Shown piece by piece: positions 16,400-24,988 of a stretch of 64,000 nucleotides of DNA. A model generated the notes under the pieces. That model searched no databases. It had not been told where the DNA came from and saw only the letters and a list, made by a program, of their open reading frames with translations. Positions within the stretch are counted from its first letter, which is position 1. Every line of letters begins with the position of its first letter. The stretch comes from Bdellovibrionales bacterium GWA1_52_35 (GTDB taxonomy: Bacteria > Bdellovibrionota > UBA1018): NCBI GenBank assembly GCA_001769805.1, contig MEPO01000026.1, forward strand, positions 1-64,000, read 5' to 3'. A program made the position numbers and the translations under genes.

Positions 16400-16810
16400 A
16401 TGTCTATTTATGCTGATTTGCGCGTCCTGGTTGTGGATGACATGCTCACCATGCGCAAAATCATTGGCCAGCAACTGAAAACCCTCGGCGCCACCAACAT
16501 CCTGGAGGCCAATGATGGGACCACTGCCTGGGAAGTCCTCGAGAGAGAATCCACCGTCAAACCGATTCAATTTATCATCAGTGACTGGAACATGCCGCAA
16601 ATGAAAGGCATTGACCTCCTCAAAAAATGCCGGGCCCATCCTGTTTACAAAGACGTCGCTTTCCTGATGGTCACTGCCGAAGCGGAAGTCACGCAAGTCA
16701 AGGAGGCGGTTGGCGCAGGCGTGGACAACTATGTTGTCAAACCGTTTACACCCGCGGCTTTTGAAGAAAAGATGAAAGCAGTTTACACAAAACGATTCGG
16801 TGCAAAATGA
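16400..16810 (+). CDS. CheY-like response regulator
   Basis: Predicted 136 residues, single receiver domain with the standard residues: Asp13/Asp14 (VVDDMLTMR), phospho-acceptor Asp62 (FIISDWNMP), Thr in MVTAEAE and Lys in VVKPFTP. GGAGG ribosome site. It has no output domain, so it signals by docking, as CheY does on the flagellar motor or in a chemosensory relay. It ends inside the start of the STAS-CheX fusion (ATGA overlap), which supplies a likely phosphatase for it. Confidence 0.85.
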   Translation: MSIYADLRVLVVDDMLTMRKIIGQQLKTLGATNILEANDGTTAWEVLERESTVKPIQFIISDWNMPQMKGIDLLKKCRAHPVYKDVAFLMVTAEAEVTQVKEAVGAGVDNYVVKPFTPAAFEEKMKAVYTKRFGAK

Positions 16811-17643
16811 GCCTGTTTGAGGTCAGTGATCCTCAGGATGGCCCTGTGGTGATCACCTGCCCTCCCTTAATCGACGCCAAAGCGACAGATGAATTTGTGA
16901 AGCTCATCCAACCCTGGATGAAGAAATCTGAAAAACTTTATATTCTGGATTTCGCAAGAGTGACGCATCTGGACTCTTCATTTTTTCGGCCCTTGGTTCT
17001 TTTTTACCAGCACCTCAAAAACCGGAGTTCATTCCTCTGCTCCATCAATATCACCGGACCCTTGGCGCTCATCATCAAATCCAACGGCATGGAAAACGCC
17101 TTATCGATTAAATCCTCCAAAGAAGAAGCCATGGAGACAGCTGGGATCAAGACACCGGCCAAAGCCAAATTTGATGTGAAGTTCATCAATCCGTTCATCA
17201 CGGCCACCAAGGCCACCTTTGAAATGCAGGCGAATACGCCCATCCGGATCGGCAAACCCTTTTTAAAAAAAGAGGACGACAAGGTTGCCATCGATATTGC
17301 CGGCGTGATCAGCCTCACGAGCCCCGCGTTCCACGGCTCGATCGCACTTTGCTTTCCAGCGAAGGTATTTCTGGCGATTTATTCGAATATGCTCGGGGAA
17401 AAACACGAGACCATCACCCGTGAGATCGAGGATGCAGCTGGCGAGATGCTCAATATTATTTTCGGACAGGCCAAAGCTGAACTCAATGATAAAGCCGGCT
17501 ATCAGATTCAAAAAGCGATCCCAACGATTGTGCGCGGTAATCAACTCGAAGTTCATCACCTTGTGCGCAACATTGCGGTGGTCTTACCTTTCGAAACGGA
17601 TGCCGGCTCTTTTCACCTGGAAGTCAGCACGGAAGCCTCTTAA
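16807..17643 (+). CDS. STAS-CheX fusion, putative CheY phosphatase
   Basis: Predicted 278 residues. Residues 1-105 read as a STAS (anti-sigma antagonist-like) domain: LYILDFARVTHLDSSFFRPLVLFYQHL. Residues about 120-278 read as CheX: PFITATKATFEMQA, GSIALCFPAKVFLAIYSNML, and EIEDAAGEMLNIIFGQAKAEL, where CheC/CheX proteins carry the E...N phosphatase residues. CheX removes phosphate from CheY; the ATGA overlap with the CheY-like gene supports that partner. The STAS domain could add a second input through a partner-switching kinase. The fusion is unusual but the CheX part looks intact. Confidence 0.7.
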   Translation: MSLFEVSDPQDGPVVITCPPLIDAKATDEFVKLIQPWMKKSEKLYILDFARVTHLDSSFFRPLVLFYQHLKNRSSFLCSINITGPLALIIKSNGMENALSIKSSKEEAMETAGIKTPAKAKFDVKFINPFITATKATFEMQANTPIRIGKPFLKKEDDKVAIDIAGVISLTSPAFHGSIALCFPAKVFLAIYSNMLGEKHETITREIEDAAGEMLNIIFGQAKAELNDKAGYQIQKAIPTIVRGNQLEVHHLVRNIAVVLPFETDAGSFHLEVSTEAS

Positions 17644-17651
17644 AAGGCTGC

Positions 17652-18347
17652 TTATTTCATCTGCTGAAAGAAGCCGTCACCGCGCATGAAGAAGTTCTCG
17701 GCTCCTTCAGTATGCTTGACAATTGTGTCAATGCTCCAGTGGACGTCCATCTGGATGCCCGCAACAGGAGCTCGGGTTGTACCTGTATTCAAGATCGTGG
17801 AAGCGGCTGCTTTCGCATTGAACGTGTAACCCCAAGCAACGTCAAGATTCGCAGGAGCAATAGCGGCATTGGCGATGTACAAGCCCTTGCCATCCAGCTT
17901 TCCGCCGTAAGTGAAGATCACCCGAAAGCTGAAATCGACAACGCTCATTCCATAGAGATTCTGGTAATTCACCCGATAAGTTTTGGAAAACGGCGTCTGC
18001 CAGTTTGAAAGTCCGGTCCAATACCGAACCCCTTGCGGCAGTCCGTTTGCATTGTCGAGGGTCAAATTAACCACCGGCTTATTGTTCAGGATAACCTGCC
18101 AGATCTGCTTGCCGTAATTGACGATTTCATCAATCGTAATCGAACCCGCAATAATAGACTGATCAGAGTACTGCGGTCCAACCACCACTGGCTCAGACCC
18201 ATCCGTGACCTCTTCAATCGTTACAGCACCGATCGTAAAATAGGCTTCATCCTGAATGTCGACCGGTGTGCGATTCACAGTTTCAGCAGCAAAAGCTGAG
18301 AAGGAAAATGCGAACGCCAATAAACTCATCATTACATATTTTTTCAT
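17652..18347 (-). CDS. Secreted protein of unknown function
   Basis: Predicted 231 residues with a signal peptide (KKYVMMSLLAFAFSFSAFAAE). The mature protein is beta-rich and begins with a short acidic segment; GKLDGKGLYIANAAIAPANLDVAWGYTF and GTTRAPVAGIQMDVHWSIDTIV are distinctive. I recall similar secreted hypotheticals in Bdellovibrionota but cannot name a family. It faces the STAS-CheX gene end to end with 8 bases between, so the transcripts may overlap. Confidence 0.6.
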   Translation of the reverse strand: MKKYVMMSLLAFAFSFSAFAAETVNRTPVDIQDEAYFTIGAVTIEEVTDGSEPVVVGPQYSDQSIIAGSITIDEIVNYGKQIWQVILNNKPVVNLTLDNANGLPQGVRYWTGLSNWQTPFSKTYRVNYQNLYGMSVVDFSFRVIFTYGGKLDGKGLYIANAAIAPANLDVAWGYTFNAKAAASTILNTGTTRAPVAGIQMDVHWSIDTIVKHTEGAENFFMRGDGFFQQMK

Positions 18348-18415
18348 AGCGACCCCTTTATGGTCGTCTATCTATAACGTAATGCGTTATGTGTCTATTA
18401 TTTTATAAAACGTCA

Positions 18416-18431
18416 CATTTTCCGGAAAATG
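18416..18431 (-). terminator. Palindromic hairpin after GlsB-type gene
   Basis: CATTTTCCGGAAAATG is a perfect 16-base palindrome (6-bp stem plus CCGG loop), just past the minus-strand stop at 18441 and followed by TGACGTTTTATAAAAT. It may end the hydrolase/GlsB transcript, or be an operator for the secreted-protein gene at 17652. Confidence 0.35.
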
Positions 18432-18440
18432 CAGGAATTT

Positions 18441-18740
18441 CTAGGCGGCGCGATCGATCCTGTCCCGGGTCTGGGTACCCGTAGCTGACCGGCGCCGCCT
18501 GCCCGCAATCCAGTAATAAATGGCAAGCACAGCGACGGCACCAATCGTTGCCGCAATGAATCCTGCCCCCTCACCCGGATTGTACCACCCGAGGGCTTGG
18601 CCGATCCAGCCGGCGAGTACGGCACCCACAACGCCCAAAGCAGTCGTCCCAATCAAGCCTAGCGGATCGCGGCCGGGCATAATCGCGCGAGCAAGAAGAC
18701 CAATCACGAAACCAAAAATGATCCATCCCAAAATACCCAT
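18441..18740 (-). CDS. GlsB/YeaQ/YmgE-family membrane protein
   Basis: Predicted 99 residues, started at MGILGWIIFGFVIGLLARAIMPG with a TAGGAGGA ribosome site; the ORF start 33 bases upstream is less likely. It has three hydrophobic spans rich in Gly and Ala, with the family markers GLLARAIMPGRDP and GWYNPGEGAGFIAATIGA, and a basic C-terminal tail. The family consists of small inner-membrane proteins linked to stress responses, mechanism unclear. It lies 13 bases after the hydrolase gene, in an apparent two-gene operon. Confidence 0.75.
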   Translation of the reverse strand: MGILGWIIFGFVIGLLARAIMPGRDPLGLIGTTALGVVGAVLAGWIGQALGWYNPGEGAGFIAATIGAVAVLAIYYWIAGRRRRSATGTQTRDRIDRAA

Positions 18741-18753
18741 GAGAAGGTTCCTC

Positions 18754-19638
18754 CTACTGCGGCAAAGTTGCAAGTTGGGGACCGAGATCCACTTCTTCGA
18801 GCCATTTTTGGGTCAGCTGCATAATGGAATGAATCAGCTCGCCGGCTCCAGGCTGCAGATGATCGCCCGGCATGAAAATCTCACGATAGGCACCCTGGTT
18901 TTTGAAGGCCTGCCGCAGACTTTGGGTGGCATTGCTTGGAATGAAAGAATCCTGTTCGGCGGCAACAATCAGTGATTTCTGGTGGGCTCTCAGATTTCGA
19001 ACGGCTTGTTCAGGTGATTCCAGCTGAAGATATTTCCAGGCGCTCTGCCCCAGTGCCCAGGCGAGCGGATAAGTCCAGCGGCCATACCTAGGTCCCCAGA
19101 CACGCATCAGCTGATGCGTGATCACGCCGGGTATATCACCAAAGCCATGGATCAAAACAAGTCCGGCGATCTCCGGCGATCTGCCCACAGAAAGCGCGGC
19201 GAAAGGAGCACCGAGACTTGCGCCGACAATTGAAATCCTGTCCGGATCAACATCGGGCCGCTTCCTGAGTTCGCGAACAAGGCGATCAATTCCGTCCAGA
19301 GTATCATGAACCATGCGCTTGGCCTGACCCGCGAGACGCAAACTCCCAGGGAACTCAAAGCGACGGGGCGGATCAAAAGGATAGTCAAAACTGGCCAAAA
19401 TATACGATTTTTGTGGGTAAAGAAGCTCCAGCACTTCAGCGGCATGCTGAAATCCACCAAAGACGAGCAAGACCGGGTGCTGAAGAGCACTCTGGGTTTT
19501 GACCCCCGACGGAATTTTCAGCTGGGCGGTGATTCTTCGGCCGGATTCCAAAACAAGAGGAAGCTGCTCAGAATATTCAGCAGCGCGAAGTTCAGAAGCG
19601 AAAAAAATACAAAGGACTAGGAATACAAATTTAAACAC
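18754..19638 (-). CDS. Exported alpha/beta hydrolase
   Basis: Predicted 294 residues with a short signal peptide (MFKFVFLVLCIFFASELRAAE). The alpha/beta-hydrolase fold is recognised by the nucleophile elbow GASLGA, the acid AAEQDSFIP and the histidine in MPGDHL near the C-terminus, a complete triad. Ser nucleophile enzymes of this type cleave esters, thioesters or peptide-like bonds; the substrate cannot be told. The N-terminal FGGFQHAAEVL likely forms the oxyanion region. It is upstream of the GlsB gene. Confidence 0.65.
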   Translation of the reverse strand: MFKFVFLVLCIFFASELRAAEYSEQLPLVLESGRRITAQLKIPSGVKTQSALQHPVLLVFGGFQHAAEVLELLYPQKSYILASFDYPFDPPRRFEFPGSLRLAGQAKRMVHDTLDGIDRLVRELRKRPDVDPDRISIVGASLGAPFAALSVGRSPEIAGLVLIHGFGDIPGVITHQLMRVWGPRYGRWTYPLAWALGQSAWKYLQLESPEQAVRNLRAHQKSLIVAAEQDSFIPSNATQSLRQAFKNQGAYREIFMPGDHLQPGAGELIHSIMQLTQKWLEEVDLGPQLATLPQ

Positions 19639-19721
19639 GGGTCGAGTCTAGCGATTTTGTTTGTAATAGGAAATCGGTTTAAAAAAGATTAAAACAGAAG
19701 CCGAAGGAAACGCTGTTCGCA

Positions 19722-20909
19722 ATGAAGAAATCTCCACTGTTCGTTATCTTTACGACTGTACTGATCGATTTGGTCGGCTTCGGGATGATCATCCCGCTTG
19801 TTTCGATTTACGGACGGCACTACGGAGCGAGTGGCTGGGAGCTTGCCCTGCTGGGCGCGATTTTTTCACTGATGCAATTTCTCTTTGCACCGTTCTGGGG
19901 GAACCTTTCAGATCGTTTCGGAAGGCGTCCGATTCTCTTGGTTTCTCTTGCCGGCTCCACGGTCTCGTATTTTACGTTCGGTCTGGCTCCAAGCTTCGCG
20001 TGGCTTTTTGCGTCTCGCGCCTTCGCGGGCGGTTTTGCCGCGAATATCTCGGCCGCTCAGGCTTATATTGCCGACATCACGACACCGCAGGATCGCGCGA
20101 AAGGCATGGGCCTGATCGGCGCGGCTTTTGGAATCGGATTCACGCTCGGACCGCCGCTTGGGGGAATCGCCTCACATTGGCTGGGGCTTGGGGCACCAGG
20201 GATCATTGCGGGAACTCTTTGCGGTCTGAATCTGATTCTTGCTTACTTCCGCCTGCCGGAATCTCTTTCGCTGGAAATCCGGCAGTCCATTACTGGGAGA
20301 CGTTCGCTTTGTCCAGTAGCGCCGCGGACAATGAAGGCGGCGTTTGCGCATCCAGTGCTCTGGCTTCTGCTGTTGGTCTATGCGCTCTGGACTTTTGCTT
20401 TCTCTACGGTAGAGCAGACGATCTCGCTGCTCTTGCAGGCGAAGTTCGTGCTGTCGACGGAAGAGGCGGGATTGAAAACCGGGCTGGTGCTGATGTGGGC
20501 GGGAATACTGAGCGCGGTGATCCAGGGTGGACTGATCCGCAAGCTGGTCCCGGAGTACGGCGAGCGGAAGTTATTACTCGCAGGTTTGCTGATGAACGCG
20601 CTGGGGTTTGGGCTTTTCCCGTTCGGGCCGACGTACGGAAGTTATTACGCGCTGATCATTCTGGTCTCGGGTGGCTCGGCACTTTTAAGCCCGAGTTTAA
20701 GCGCGATGATTTCGAGGAGTGCCGAGGCGTCAGAGCAGGGCGCGGTGATGGGCCTGTCTCAAGGACTGGCCAGCCTTGCGCGCGCGCTGGGCCCGTTTTG
20801 CGGGCTGCTCGTTTTTGCCGTGGATATGCGTTACCCGTTTTTGATTGCGGGGGTGACCTGCTTGGCGCTGCTGTTTTGGAGCATGAACCGAATCACGCTT
20901 AGATCTTAA
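19722..20909 (+). CDS. MFS efflux transporter, TetA-like
   Basis: Predicted 395 residues, about 12 membrane spans. The N-terminus has DLVGFGMIIPLV, and the family motif A appears as WGNLSDRFGRRPILL between spans 2 and 3; ADITTPQDRAKGMGLIGAAFGIGF fits the Tet/multidrug drug-H+ antiporter branch. It probably exports a drug-like or metabolite substrate by proton exchange; the substrate is unknown. GAAGGA lies before the ATG. Its 3' end overlaps the convergent LamG lipoprotein gene by 4 bases. The second half is visibly richer in G and C than the first. Confidence 0.75.
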   Translation: MKKSPLFVIFTTVLIDLVGFGMIIPLVSIYGRHYGASGWELALLGAIFSLMQFLFAPFWGNLSDRFGRRPILLVSLAGSTVSYFTFGLAPSFAWLFASRAFAGGFAANISAAQAYIADITTPQDRAKGMGLIGAAFGIGFTLGPPLGGIASHWLGLGAPGIIAGTLCGLNLILAYFRLPESLSLEIRQSITGRRSLCPVAPRTMKAAFAHPVLWLLLLVYALWTFAFSTVEQTISLLLQAKFVLSTEEAGLKTGLVLMWAGILSAVIQGGLIRKLVPEYGERKLLLAGLLMNALGFGLFPFGPTYGSYYALIILVSGGSALLSPSLSAMISRSAEASEQGAVMGLSQGLASLARALGPFCGLLVFAVDMRYPFLIAGVTCLALLFWSMNRITLRS

Positions 20910-23896
20910 TAAGCATATAGTTGTGGCGTGAAGGCACTGGTCCAGATCGCAACCCCCTTCATGATTCGAACCTCATCAAAAGAACTGCCTGCAGGGAACA
21001 TAGCTCCAGACATTGCCTGATTGGAGCCGATGTAGAGGGAATTCGAAGAGTCAAGAAAACCATTACAATCTGCCTGCGTCGCAACAATTTGCCCGTTTGT
21101 AAAGAGTCTGCAGGTCGTACCGGATTTCGTAACTGCCACGTGCTGCCAGTTAATTGTGTAGGCATTCGCAACAGCAGTAGCATCACCCAAACCTTCAGAA
21201 AGGCTATCGGTTCCGTTTGTAAAGCCCAGTCCCTGCTGCCAATCGATCATCAAAACCCATCCTGTTGCGGGAGTTGCCGGTGGGCCCGCTGCGCCCGGAG
21301 CGTAATTGCCGATCAAAGTCACAGGAGAACCCACAGTCGGTGCGGTGGCTAATTTGACCCACATTTCGACCGTAAAATCTTGAGAACCGAAATTCCAGTC
21401 CAGACTGTACGGAAACGTGACATAGCCATAGTCAGTAGCGCTACTGCCAAAATAGCCTTGATTGACATTCACCGGCGTCGAATCACCTGAGCCCATATTT
21501 GCAGCCATGTCAGGCATCAGCAATCCCTTTGCATCCCTGAAGCTATCCACTCCACCTATTCCATTCACGTGAACCAGCAGTGCTTGACGGGACTCCAAAT
21601 AAAACCCGGTTTGCCAGGAAGGGACACTCATTTCAGGCGGTGCACTGATCGCCAGCTGGTGGGTCGTAGAAAAGTTCCGAATTGTTTGTGCGCGATAATA
21701 AAACCAGGTACTTGTGCTCGAATCCGCAAGACTCAGTTCGAAACCCGCAAAAACACTGCTACCATTAGCCGTGATTCCTGCTGTTGCACAAGTCGGGTCG
21801 TTCGGTGGATAAACCCGACCATAGCTTCCGCCACCCTCGGTAACTGCAATCGGAATAGAAGGATGCGCAAAGCTGCTCAGGGGATTTAAAGCGCTGTCCA
21901 CAAGTTCAACGATGAACTTCGAACACTCCCCCTGATAAAGGGTGGTGGCGGCGTCTGCCAGTGAAATTTTTAGTTGGGCTCTGTACGGGAGATAATAGGT
22001 GCTCACTGCTGCCGAAACACTCGAATCCGTAGTACCAACGCCAATATTTACGCTACCTGCAACTGAATCACCTGCTGGTCTAAAGAATATATTTTGAGTT
22101 GAGATGGAATCCGGCACATTGACCTGAATCACCCCATTTGATCCCGCTTCGCAATCAGCAGCGGTCTGGTAAAAGGCTCCGGAAATTCCGGTACTCGAGA
22201 GGTTTATTGTCTGGGCAGCTGAAAAGGTCGATTCGAAAGTCAGAGGAACGCTACAGGGATCTGAAATAACTGAAGGTGGCGGACCAATAAAAGCTAAACT
22301 GCCGGTAACTGAATTGGACCCAACAACATTGACCTTGAACTGGAATTCCCGATTTTGAAAATCCACCAACTTGGCAGTCCACTCTTCTGTTGTCCCATTT
22401 GCTACGACAGGTGCGGCGAACATGGCTCCGCTACAGCTCCCAGGGATGCTGCAATCACCATCAATTGTAGAAGTGCCATTGGTAATCTGCCAAGTATAAG
22501 GTGCGACCCCGCCCCACCCGTATACATAGAAATTTTGATTCGAAGGCACATTCACTACCGTCCCCGGAGTGGGCATTGGCCCCGATCCGGTGGAAACTTG
22601 TCCTTCGAGCGGCTCGGGCATTGCTGATAGACTGACTGAGACACCTTCCACCGTAACTTCGCTCGTTATCGAAGGCGCAGTCATCGTGTCGGATTCGATA
22701 TTCATCAGGATAAATGGCTTATTGTCCGTTGGCATTCCATTCGTGAACTTCATGACATGCCGGGAACTCAAAGTATGAAAGGAGGCATGATAAAGACCAA
22801 TATCGGAATTTCCGAGCGGAGCCCAATTAACCGAGCTATCCGACAGGAAAGCGTAAGCCGATCCACAAACGTTAGCCGTACCAACCGTGTTTGTACAATC
22901 AGCTCTCCCTCCTGAGTACCGTAAGCTCACTCGCATATAAGGCAGCTGTTCATAACCCGTGGCATCGAAGGCAAGCCGGATGGCCGCCCTCCCTTGCTTA
23001 GGTGTTTCTGCAGAAGGAGCCTGATATTTGTGAATGACCGAATTTGCGGAGGTACCGACAGCTCCCGTCAACAGGTCTGCAAAGTTCAATGCAAGCACCT
23101 TTTCAGAGTCACTAAAGTCTACGGGAACGCCCGCAGAAAGATCAACTGGCACTCCGACGAAAGACCCATCACCCTCTGGCCCGGTGGGATAAACAGCAGA
23201 AGGCGACGAAGTATTCATTGGTGATGGATACCGCCCCTTCCTCGCAATCACGAGCGGTACGGAATCCTGCTTGTCACCGCATTGAAAAAGTTTCCTGTCA
23301 CTTACGAAAGCGGCATCCAGATAAATATCTTTATCTTCGAACAAGTCGACCACCTGTTCTGCCAGAAGGTACGGATCACCCAAGCTGTCTTTATAGGAAT
23401 CATTGTTCAGAACATCTTCCATGTTGGGGCAGCCAAGCCCAGCTATCGCCGAAAAACCAAAGATCCGGACATGCCTAGCCGGACCCGCAGCGATCAGCAT
23501 TTCCATGCTGCCGCCGTTTACCGCCGAAACCAGTCCTGCAAATTTCCCTACGGCTTCATTCGGGCACTTCTCCACCCGCGGATCATCCGCAATATCCACT
23601 GCACTCACCGCCATCCCAAGACAGGCGATTCCTGCCATGCTGGTAGGAATGGGGGCATAAGAACTGTAGGCCGAAAACCCGGGTACCGGGAGTTGTGCGA
23701 CCCAGTCGGATTTTGAACTCGCATTGATTTCTTGAATCGTGGTATTCCGCGGAATTTCCACACGAATGGACCGCTTTTCCTGAGGAGCCAGGGAACAGCC
23801 GGTCATCACGACTCCCACCGTGAGTATTCCCGCCGCTGCCGCCAACCAGGTCAGTAGTTGTGGCGCCAGATGCTCACCACGTTTGATCCTGCTCAT
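20906..23896 (-). CDS. Large lipoprotein with LamG-like C-terminal domain
   Basis: Predicted 996 residues. The N-terminal hydrophobic segment ends in lipobox VVMTGC (Cys34). The middle has Ig-like beta-rich stretches with paired Cys (DCSIPGSCSGAMF, SDPCSVPLTF) and long Ser/Thr-rich linkers. Residues about 820-990 read as a concanavalin-like LamG domain: FTVEMWVKL, INWQHVAVTKSGTTCRLFTNGQIV and SFDEVRIMKGVAIWTSAFTP. Lipoproteins of this plan are surface or outer-membrane adhesins; ligand unknown. It follows the FecR-domain gene by 25 bases on the same strand, probably one operon. Confidence 0.6.
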   Translation of the reverse strand: MSRIKRGEHLAPQLLTWLAAAAGILTVGVVMTGCSLAPQEKRSIRVEIPRNTTIQEINASSKSDWVAQLPVPGFSAYSSYAPIPTSMAGIACLGMAVSAVDIADDPRVEKCPNEAVGKFAGLVSAVNGGSMEMLIAAGPARHVRIFGFSAIAGLGCPNMEDVLNNDSYKDSLGDPYLLAEQVVDLFEDKDIYLDAAFVSDRKLFQCGDKQDSVPLVIARKGRYPSPMNTSSPSAVYPTGPEGDGSFVGVPVDLSAGVPVDFSDSEKVLALNFADLLTGAVGTSANSVIHKYQAPSAETPKQGRAAIRLAFDATGYEQLPYMRVSLRYSGGRADCTNTVGTANVCGSAYAFLSDSSVNWAPLGNSDIGLYHASFHTLSSRHVMKFTNGMPTDNKPFILMNIESDTMTAPSITSEVTVEGVSVSLSAMPEPLEGQVSTGSGPMPTPGTVVNVPSNQNFYVYGWGGVAPYTWQITNGTSTIDGDCSIPGSCSGAMFAAPVVANGTTEEWTAKLVDFQNREFQFKVNVVGSNSVTGSLAFIGPPPSVISDPCSVPLTFESTFSAAQTINLSSTGISGAFYQTAADCEAGSNGVIQVNVPDSISTQNIFFRPAGDSVAGSVNIGVGTTDSSVSAAVSTYYLPYRAQLKISLADAATTLYQGECSKFIVELVDSALNPLSSFAHPSIPIAVTEGGGSYGRVYPPNDPTCATAGITANGSSVFAGFELSLADSSTSTWFYYRAQTIRNFSTTHQLAISAPPEMSVPSWQTGFYLESRQALLVHVNGIGGVDSFRDAKGLLMPDMAANMGSGDSTPVNVNQGYFGSSATDYGYVTFPYSLDWNFGSQDFTVEMWVKLATAPTVGSPVTLIGNYAPGAAGPPATPATGWVLMIDWQQGLGFTNGTDSLSEGLGDATAVANAYTINWQHVAVTKSGTTCRLFTNGQIVATQADCNGFLDSSNSLYIGSNQAMSGAMFPAGSSFDEVRIMKGVAIWTSAFTPQLYAY

Positions 23897-23921
23897 CAGA
23901 AACTCCTTTGTATTCCCACTT

Positions 23922-24974
23922 TCAAGGCCTGATATTGACTATGACCTTCAAACGCCTGAGGACCGGCCCCGTATTGACCGGCTGCTGAGTGAAAGTCTGG
24001 GTTACACCAAACGTTCCTGCCACTCCCACGTCCCCCATCGAAACTGTCATCGAGGGTGGAGCCACTACGGCCGTGTTCATCACCGCTTTCATCACTTCCG
24101 GGGAAGGCGCCTGGCTTCCTGAGGTCGCCGAAGTATCAATCACAACGGCTTTGGAAAACGTGTTGTCGATCACCTTGATATCTTTTGTAATACTCGCCAG
24201 CTGCTTCGTATCGAGGGTCACCGACTTCATCGGAGCTAGATCACCCTGCTTGGTCGTGAGCTGCGTGCCGGCAGTCAGGCTGACAACCTTTTCCTCTTTC
24301 ATCGAACTGGGAGCACGACCGTCAACTTTGGGTAATTCTTTTTTGACGTCGACCTGTCCCTGAATCACTGTAATTTCTGTTTTGGCCAAATCCGGTTGCG
24401 CGGGTGCCGCACCGGGTTTTCCATTTACGGAGCCCGCACTCGCGGCGGCGGCAGCCTGCACAGGGAGCGGCTTGTCCGGATTCAGAATGACATGACGGAC
24501 TTCATCCATATTCTTGATTTCTGATTTCACGATGAATTCTGTACCGCGAACACCCATGGTCGCGGCCGGTGTCTTCACGCGGAAACGGCCTTTGCCATCA
24601 ATTTTCTGTGTCACCGCTGCGCGCATCGTGCCGTACATCATACTCACATCCGCTTCGCGATCCGATCCACCATTCAACTTGAACCCTTCCACTTTGAAAA
24701 GAGCGGAGGGACCCAGATCCACAATGCTTTTGTCTTTCATTAAAATTTTGACCCGGCCATTGCTCGGCGTATTCACGACATCGCCCGCACTGATCGCATC
24801 GCCGGGTGCTGCCGGCTTTAATTTCCCTGCGACCCTACCGTCTGGACGGATGAATACGCTCCCGTCCACACTGACGACCTCGCCGGCGATTTCGCCGGCT
24901 GAGATGGCGGGCAGAAAAAAACAAAAACCCAATAAAATAGAACAATACACTCCTACGTACCGCATAAAATCCAT
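23922..24974 (-). CDS. FecR-domain exported protein
   Basis: Predicted 350 residues from the ATG giving MDFMRYVGVYCSILLGFCFFLPAISA as signal sequence; the ORF start at 25001 (TTG) would overlap the divergent gene. Residues about 30-160 are a FecR-type domain: VVSVDGSVFIRPDGR, AISAGDVVNTPSNGRVKILMKDKSIVDLGPSALFKV and RVKTPAATMGVRGTEFIVK. Residues beyond 165 are a Pro/Ala linker and a beta-rich tail. In classic systems FecR senses a ligand and controls a sigma factor; no sigma factor is nearby, so this is more likely an assembly or scaffold protein for the lipoprotein it precedes. Confidence 0.65.
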   Translation of the reverse strand: MDFMRYVGVYCSILLGFCFFLPAISAGEIAGEVVSVDGSVFIRPDGRVAGKLKPAAPGDAISAGDVVNTPSNGRVKILMKDKSIVDLGPSALFKVEGFKLNGGSDREADVSMMYGTMRAAVTQKIDGKGRFRVKTPAATMGVRGTEFIVKSEIKNMDEVRHVILNPDKPLPVQAAAAASAGSVNGKPGAAPAQPDLAKTEITVIQGQVDVKKELPKVDGRAPSSMKEEKVVSLTAGTQLTTKQGDLAPMKSVTLDTKQLASITKDIKVIDNTFSKAVVIDTSATSGSQAPSPEVMKAVMNTAVVAPPSMTVSMGDVGVAGTFGVTQTFTQQPVNTGPVLRRLKVIVNIRP

Positions 24975-24988
24975 GATAGGCTTATCGA

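Noticed and set aside
20000-20902. 300-residue plus-strand ORF inside the MFS gene
   Set aside because: It is another frame of a well-supported transporter gene, with Gly/Arg/Ala composition from GC-rich codons and no start signal.
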